Below, one piece after another: positions 59,716 to 64,000 of a stretch of DNA of 64,000 nucleotides. The stretch lies in assembly GCA_049293015.1 (NCBI GenBank), contig JBATSB010000109.1, positions 8,444-72,443 on the forward strand, in the 5' to 3' direction. Each line of letters begins with the position of its first letter. Position 1 is the stretch's first letter. The notes below the pieces were generated by a model. That model did not search any database. It saw only the letters and a list, made by a program, of their open reading frames with translations, and was not told the DNA's origin. Source of the stretch: UBA2330 sp049293015 (GTDB lineage Bacteria > Bacteroidota > Ignavibacteria > Tepidaquicellales > Tepidaquicellaceae). The position numbers and the translations under genes were made by a program.

Positions 59716-61731
59716 ATGAAAAAAATTATATATATATTTGCTGTTCTGATTTTATTTGTTTCTTCAAGTTCTATAGCTCAGATAAATTCAGAAAAAGGAA
59801 GTCGTTTATGTTCAGAAAAAAAATCTTCTTCAGATTACAATCTGTTCGATCTTGATTCTCAAAATTCTCCCAGACATTCATTTGACGTACTCAATTATGA
59901 ACTCAATCTTGATATCAGAAATTGTTTTATCTCTCCTTACCCTAAATCTTTTACAGGATTTGTTATTGTAAAATTCAGGGTGGATTCTGTGTTGAACTCG
60001 ATAAGTCTAAATGCTGTGAATACTTCAATGACAATTAATTCAGTCAGTTTATCAGGTGTCTCATTTACTCATTCAGGAAATGTTTTGAATATTGTATTAA
60101 CAAGAACTTTTATGCCGGGCGAGGTCACGGAAGTTAAGATCAATTATCAGCATTTGAATGTTTCGGATAATGCTTTTTATACAGGCAACGGTGGACTTTT
60201 TACTGACGCCGAGCCTGAAGGTGCGAGAAAATGGTTTCCGTGCTGGGACAAACCTTCTGATAAAGCTACTTTAGATATGACAGTGAAAGTACCGGCAAAT
60301 GTAAAGATAGGTTCAAACGGAAGGCTAAACGATTCTACTGTAACCGGTGATACAATTTATTATCACTGGATCAGCCGTGATCCTGTACCTACTTATCTCG
60401 TCGTACTTACAGGAAAAGTAAATTACAATTTAAATATTGTTTACTGGCATAAATTATCAAATCCTGCTGACAGTATTCCAATCAGATTTTATTTTAATAA
60501 CGGTGAAAATCCGACAGGAATAAAAAATATCATCGGAGACATGACGACATACTTTTCGGAAAAATTTGGTGAACACGGATTTGAGAAAAATGGTTTTACT
60601 ACTGCACCGGCTTCGGGTTTTAACTGGGGAGGTATGGAAAATCAAACACTGACCACTCTCTGCGCAGGATGCTGGAGTGAAAATCTTGTGTCACATGAAT
60701 ATGCTCATCAATGGTTCGGTGATATGATAACCTGTGCAACATGGGCTGACATTTGGCTAAACGAAGGTTTTGCAACATACAGCGAAGCTCTTTGGTTAGA
60801 AAAAACAGGTGGATATAATTCATATAAAAACAGTATTAATTCCGAAGCAAGTTCATATCTTTCACAAAATCCAGGATGGGCGATGTATAATCCGCAGTGG
60901 GCGATAATTACTCCAAGTACAAATCAGCTTTTCAATTATGCGATCACTTATGCCAAAGGTGCATGTGTACTTCATATGCTCAGATATGTAGTAGGGGACT
61001 CTGCTACGTTTTTTGATATTGTAAGATCATACGCTACTGATACTGCTGAATTCAAATATAAGAGTGCAGCGACAGATGATTTTACTGCGAAGATTAGTCA
61101 GGCTTATGGTCAGGATCTTTCATGGTTTATAGAACAATGGGTAAAGCAGCCGAATCATCCCGTGTATCAGAATTTTTACCAGTTCACAAATCTTGGTAGC
61201 GATATGTGGAAAGTTGCGTTTCAGGCTAGACAGACACAGACCAATACACCATTTCACAAGATGCCGCTTGTTCTGAAAATTTCATTTGCAACCGGACCGG
61301 ATACAACAGTAAAAGTAATGAACGACATTAATGATCAGGTATTTACCTGGGAATTTGACCGTCAGCCGACTACTCTACAATTTGATCCCAATAATGATAT
61401 AGTCTTAAAACAGGGTAATACACAGCCCGGACTTGTAAACATAAATTCTGTCGGAAATGAAATTCCAAAACAATATAATCTTTATCAGAATTATCCCAAC
61501 CCTTTCAATCCGGTTACAAATATAAATTTTGACATTCCTGTAAAAGCTGAAGTCGAAATAAAAATTATGGATATTAGCGGAAAGTTAGTTCAGACACTTG
61601 TAAAAGGAGAATTTTCTGAAGGCAGTCATGCTGCAGTATGGGATGCTGAAAATTTCCCAAGCGGAATATATTTTTATTCTCTAGTGTCAAAGAATTATAC
61701 AGAGACAAGAAAAATGATGCTCATAAAATAA
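59716..61731 (+). CDS. secreted M1 family metalloaminopeptidase with T9SS domain
   Basis: A 671-residue exported peptidase. Signal peptide to about residue 21 (SSSIAQ). The M1 N-terminal saddle domain lies at ~50-240. The catalytic domain has the exopeptidase motif GGMENQ (residues 305-310) and the zinc site HEYAH (327-331) with E350 in LNEGFATYSEALW, so all catalytic residues are present. The C-terminus is a T9SS domain (LYQNYPNPFNPVTNINF ... ETRKMMLIK). It would act at the cell surface or outside, trimming peptides. An operator-like palindrome lies upstream. Confidence 0.93.
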   Translation: MKKIIYIFAVLILFVSSSSIAQINSEKGSRLCSEKKSSSDYNLFDLDSQNSPRHSFDVLNYELNLDIRNCFISPYPKSFTGFVIVKFRVDSVLNSISLNAVNTSMTINSVSLSGVSFTHSGNVLNIVLTRTFMPGEVTEVKINYQHLNVSDNAFYTGNGGLFTDAEPEGARKWFPCWDKPSDKATLDMTVKVPANVKIGSNGRLNDSTVTGDTIYYHWISRDPVPTYLVVLTGKVNYNLNIVYWHKLSNPADSIPIRFYFNNGENPTGIKNIIGDMTTYFSEKFGEHGFEKNGFTTAPASGFNWGGMENQTLTTLCAGCWSENLVSHEYAHQWFGDMITCATWADIWLNEGFATYSEALWLEKTGGYNSYKNSINSEASSYLSQNPGWAMYNPQWAIITPSTNQLFNYAITYAKGACVLHMLRYVVGDSATFFDIVRSYATDTAEFKYKSAATDDFTAKISQAYGQDLSWFIEQWVKQPNHPVYQNFYQFTNLGSDMWKVAFQARQTQTNTPFHKMPLVLKISFATGPDTTVKVMNDINDQVFTWEFDRQPTTLQFDPNNDIVLKQGNTQPGLVNINSVGNEIPKQYNLYQNYPNPFNPVTNINFDIPVKAEVEIKIMDISGKLVQTLVKGEFSEGSHAAVWDAENFPSGIYFYSLVSKNYTETRKMMLIK

Positions 61732-61742
61732 TTTTTGTAATT

Positions 61743-61790
61743 AACCATCATCAGAGTTTATGCAGTTATTAGAAACTCTGATGAATGGTT
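61743..61790 (+). terminator. long hairpin after the M1 peptidase
   Basis: Arms AACCATCATCAGAGTTT (61743-61759) and AAACTCTGATGAATGGTT (61773-61790), seventeen base pairs with a one-base bulge, 13-base loop. No immediate T-run, so terminator function is uncertain; it may stabilise the mRNA end. Confidence 0.55.
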
Positions 61791-61915
61791 GATATTTAAA
61801 GTTTTTTCTAAAGCAATTATTATTACACAGACTGATTGGATCATTTTATATAAATTTTGAGAGTAATAATTCCCACTTTGGGAAGTAACTCTACACTTAT
61901 AACACTTAAACCTTA

Positions 61916-61930
61916 CCCCCCCCAAAAAAA
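61916..61930. repeat. homopolymer tract C8-A7 in the leader of the 62008 gene
   Basis: Eight C followed by seven A, 77 bp upstream of the ATG, in otherwise AT-rich intergenic DNA. A small hairpin TTCCCA-CTT-TGGGAA lies just before it (61870-61884). Confidence 0.8.
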
Positions 61931-62007
61931 GCTAATACAATACTTTTTATATGGTATAAAAATTGAAGCTACATAATTCAGTATTCTTAAATTAAAATAG
62001 CAAAAAA

Positions 62008-63033
62008 ATGAAAAAAACAATTATTTTTTCAATTGCAGCAGTAATAACATTTGTAATAATTCTTCTAACAAATGTTATGGTTTACACTTACCCAAACGGA
62101 ATTACAGGTTTAACAAAAAAGACAAGTACACAAGGTTGTTACTGTCATACTCAAAATACTTCCATTACCGGAGTATTTTCAGGACCTGATACAGTATATA
62201 CAGGGCAGACAGTTAATTTCAGTTTTACAATAAGCAGATCCGGAAATGGTGCAGGCGGAGTTGACATTGCAACTCGTCTCGGTGTACTTACTGCGGGTCC
62301 CGGATCAGCATATCTTAAAATCTTGAGTAGTGAACTTACACATAAATCTCCTCTAGAATTATCCGGCGGAAATTATACCGGACAATTTAGTTATACTGCG
62401 CCTGCAATACCGGGAATTGACAGTCTCTGGCTTAGTCAGGCAGTTGGATACGAAAACGGCTGGAACTACGGTACTGAAAAAAGGATCACTGTAGTCAATC
62501 AGCCACTGGGATTAAATCTTACTTTAGGGATTGAAGGTTTCTGGAATGGTTCTTTCCAGGTAGAAGATACAGTCAAAGTTTATCTTACGAACAGTTCTTC
62601 TCCTTACAATACAATGGATTTTAGAAAAGTTTATTTAAATTCAGCAGGTATCGCTTCTATGTATTTTAATAGTGCAGCTTCAGGAAATTATTATATTAAG
62701 ATAATTCACAGAAACGCTCTTCAAACCTGGTGTTCATCACCTGTGTCCTTTACGGGTGGATCTGTTACAAATTATAATTTTAGTACAGCACAAACACAGG
62801 CATATGGAAGTAATCAATTATTAAATATTGGAAAGTGGTGTTTCTACAGCGGAGATACAAATCAGGATGGTGTAATAGATCTGTCAGACGGGAGTGATGT
62901 GGATAATGACGCATATAACTTTGAATCAGGGTATATTGAAACTGATGTTAATGGTGACGGCGTAGTTGATTTAACTGATGCAGCATTTGTTGATAATAAT
63001 GCATATAATTTTGTAGGTGTAATAATGCCGTAA
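62008..63033 (+). CDS. exported CxCH-motif protein with dockerin-like C-terminal module
   Basis: A 341-residue protein. An N-terminal membrane/signal segment (residues 5-24) precedes a Y-T-Y-P-N-G-I-T-G motif and a cysteine motif GCYCH (C44, C46, H47). A beta-sandwich domain (~55-168) follows with FSGPDTVYTGQTVNF and WNYGTEKRI, resembling choice-of-anchor V/reelin-like domains. Residues 169-341 are the dockerin-like module (LGIEGFWNG, HRNALQTW, GDTNQDGVIDLSDGSDVD, DVNGDGVVDLTDAAFVD, end NFVGVIMP). Its neighbour at 63205 has the same first 168 residues but a T9SS domain. Confidence 0.85.
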   Translation: MKKTIIFSIAAVITFVIILLTNVMVYTYPNGITGLTKKTSTQGCYCHTQNTSITGVFSGPDTVYTGQTVNFSFTISRSGNGAGGVDIATRLGVLTAGPGSAYLKILSSELTHKSPLELSGGNYTGQFSYTAPAIPGIDSLWLSQAVGYENGWNYGTEKRITVVNQPLGLNLTLGIEGFWNGSFQVEDTVKVYLTNSSSPYNTMDFRKVYLNSAGIASMYFNSAASGNYYIKIIHRNALQTWCSSPVSFTGGSVTNYNFSTAQTQAYGSNQLLNIGKWCFYSGDTNQDGVIDLSDGSDVDNDAYNFESGYIETDVNGDGVVDLTDAAFVDNNAYNFVGVIMP

Positions 63034-63131
63034 GTTTTATTGCAAAAATTTTTGGAAACAAAAAAATTAATGAGCTGAGATATTTAATGTTGAGTAAAAC
63101 TAAAAGTTGATTAGTTTTATTGTTTACTAAT

Positions 63132-63145
63132 ATGATACAAATCAT
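63132..63145. promoter_or_regulatory. CRP/FNR-like palindrome upstream of the 63205 gene
   Basis: ATGATACAAATCAT, 59 bp upstream of the ATG of the T9SS copy of the CxCH protein pair. No exact copy lies upstream of the 62008 copy; the nearest sequence there, CTGATTGGATCAT, has a 3-bp spacer. Confidence 0.6.
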
Positions 63146-63204
63146 AGTGAGAAAATTATTGATAAACTAATTTCTATTTATTAAGAAAAATAAAAAACAA
63201 AAAA

Positions 63205-63999
63205 ATGAAAAAAGCATTTTTAATTTCAATAGTTACATTTGTAATATTAATAACATCAAGTGTAATGGTTTATACATATGAAGACGGAATAACCGGAAGA
63301 ACAAAAAAGACAAGCACCAGTGGATGTTCATGTCATACAATGAATACAAATATAACGGGAGTCTTTTCAGGACCTGATACGGTAACTGCAGGTGAGACAG
63401 TGATTTACAGTTTTACTATTAACAGACCAGGCTCAGGAGCCGCCGGCGGCGTTGATATTTCGACACGTCTGGGTGCGCTTGCAGTTGGTCCCGGAGCTTC
63501 TTATCTCAGAATTCAAAACGGAGAACTGACGCATCAGAGTCCTTTGAACTTATCCGGTGGAAGCTTTACCGGACAGTTTAATTATACAGCGCCAAATGCA
63601 CCAGGTACTGATACTTTGTGGATCAGTCCTGCAGTTGGATATCAAAACGGATGGAACTGGGGCACTGAAAAAAGAATAGTAGTAAAAAATCTTGTCGGGA
63701 TAAACAATTTAAATAATCCTGTCTATTACAAATTAGATCAGAATTTTCCAAATCCATTCAACCCTTCAACAAATATAAGTTTCGAAATTCCAAAAGCCGA
63801 ATTTGTAAACTTAAAAGTATTTGATATTACAGGTAAAGAGATTTCAACTCTTGTAAATCAGGGACTTCAGGCGGGAAAATACAATATCAGATTTGATCTA
63901 AATAATTCTAATTATCATAATCTGAACAGCGGAATTTATTTTTATACTTTGAAGACTGATAACTATACAGAGACTAAACGAATGATGCTGATTAAATAA
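63205..63999 (+). CDS. exported CxCH-motif protein with T9SS type A domain
   Basis: A 264-residue protein closely related to the 62008 product over its first ~168 residues: an N-terminal hydrophobic segment, YEDGITGRTKKTST, GCSCH (C41, C43, H44), GVFSGPDTVTAGETV and WNWGTEKRIVV. The remainder is a T9SS domain (LDQNFPNPFNPSTNISF ... TETKRMMLIK). The stop codon is the last but one base pair of the window, so the gene is complete. The CxCH motif is one residue short of the cytochrome c CxxCH heme motif. Confidence 0.85.
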   Translation: MKKAFLISIVTFVILITSSVMVYTYEDGITGRTKKTSTSGCSCHTMNTNITGVFSGPDTVTAGETVIYSFTINRPGSGAAGGVDISTRLGALAVGPGASYLRIQNGELTHQSPLNLSGGSFTGQFNYTAPNAPGTDTLWISPAVGYQNGWNWGTEKRIVVKNLVGINNLNNPVYYKLDQNFPNPFNPSTNISFEIPKAEFVNLKVFDITGKEISTLVNQGLQAGKYNIRFDLNNSNYHNLNSGIYFYTLKTDNYTETKRMMLIK

Positions 64000-64000
64000 T

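Noticed and set aside
1..64000. tRNA/rRNA genes, prophage or insertion sequences
   Set aside because: I found no tRNA-like cloverleaf signals, rRNA segments, integrase, transposase or terminal repeats by reading; a dedicated search was not possible.

Overview
The window is AT-rich chromosomal DNA from a Gram-negative bacterium of the Bacteroidota/Chlorobiota (FCB) group, most likely an Ignavibacteria-like lineage. The evidence is five secreted proteins with type IX secretion (T9SS) C-terminal domains of the NYPNPFNP type, PorV/PorQ-type barrel proteins, a TPP-riboswitch-controlled TonB receptor, and an energy metabolism of nitrate and reduced-sulfur genes. No rRNA, tRNA, CRISPR array, prophage or transposase was seen. 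The placement is inferred from gene content only.

Layout. 1-6.5 kb: an outer-membrane protein, then glyA, tatC, a long-chain prenyl diphosphate synthase and a convergent acyl-CoA ligase. 6.7-12 kb: a surface locus of barrel protein, lipoprotein, beta-propeller and two PorV-like proteins. 12-17.3 kb: a tightly overlapping operon of GT39 glycosyltransferase, FemAB/GNAT-like enzyme, sugar epimerase or decarboxylase, formyltransferase and amidohydrolase, read here as a surface-sugar modification pathway. 17.3-26 kb: small metabolic and stress genes (two methyltransferases, SugE, hemerythrin, a K+ channel with a zinc ribbon, a porin, cupins) and one secreted protein.

26-40 kb is a molybdenum/nitrate block. 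moeA-mobA-moaE-moaCB on the plus strand supply cofactor. A minus-strand operon encodes two NarK carriers, a NarI-like cytochrome b, a cytoplasmic NasA/NarB-type molybdoenzyme, a four-cluster ferredoxin subunit, a Rieske protein and a small membrane protein. An oxalate decarboxylase-like bicupin and a threonine-aldolase-like enzyme lie between them.

40-49 kb: two YHYH-domain paralogues, a lipoprotein, a TPP riboswitch with terminator before a TonB-dependent receptor, palindromic repeats, and a lipoprotein/barrel pair. 49.6-53.5 kb: recA, an attenuator-like terminator, recX, and an orphan PAS histidine kinase. 53.6-64 kb: secreted lipase-like, T9SS and M1 peptidase proteins, DUF1003, a sulfide:quinone oxidoreductase - TusE/DsrC-like - DsrE2-like operon, and a pair of CxCH-domain exported proteins.

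Three patterns go beyond ordinary annotation. (1) A 14-bp palindrome, ATGAY-N4-RTCAT, lies upstream of five separate transcription units (nitrate operon, histidine kinase, sulfur operon, M1 peptidase, CxCH protein), suggesting a CRP/FNR-like redox regulon. (2) Two unrelated paralogue pairs each contain one copy ending in a T9SS domain and one ending in a shared ~173-residue dockerin-like module, so the module may be an alternative sorting or anchoring tail. (3) Three genes have complete, convincing N-termini only if they start at a non-AUG AUN codon, most simply AUU.
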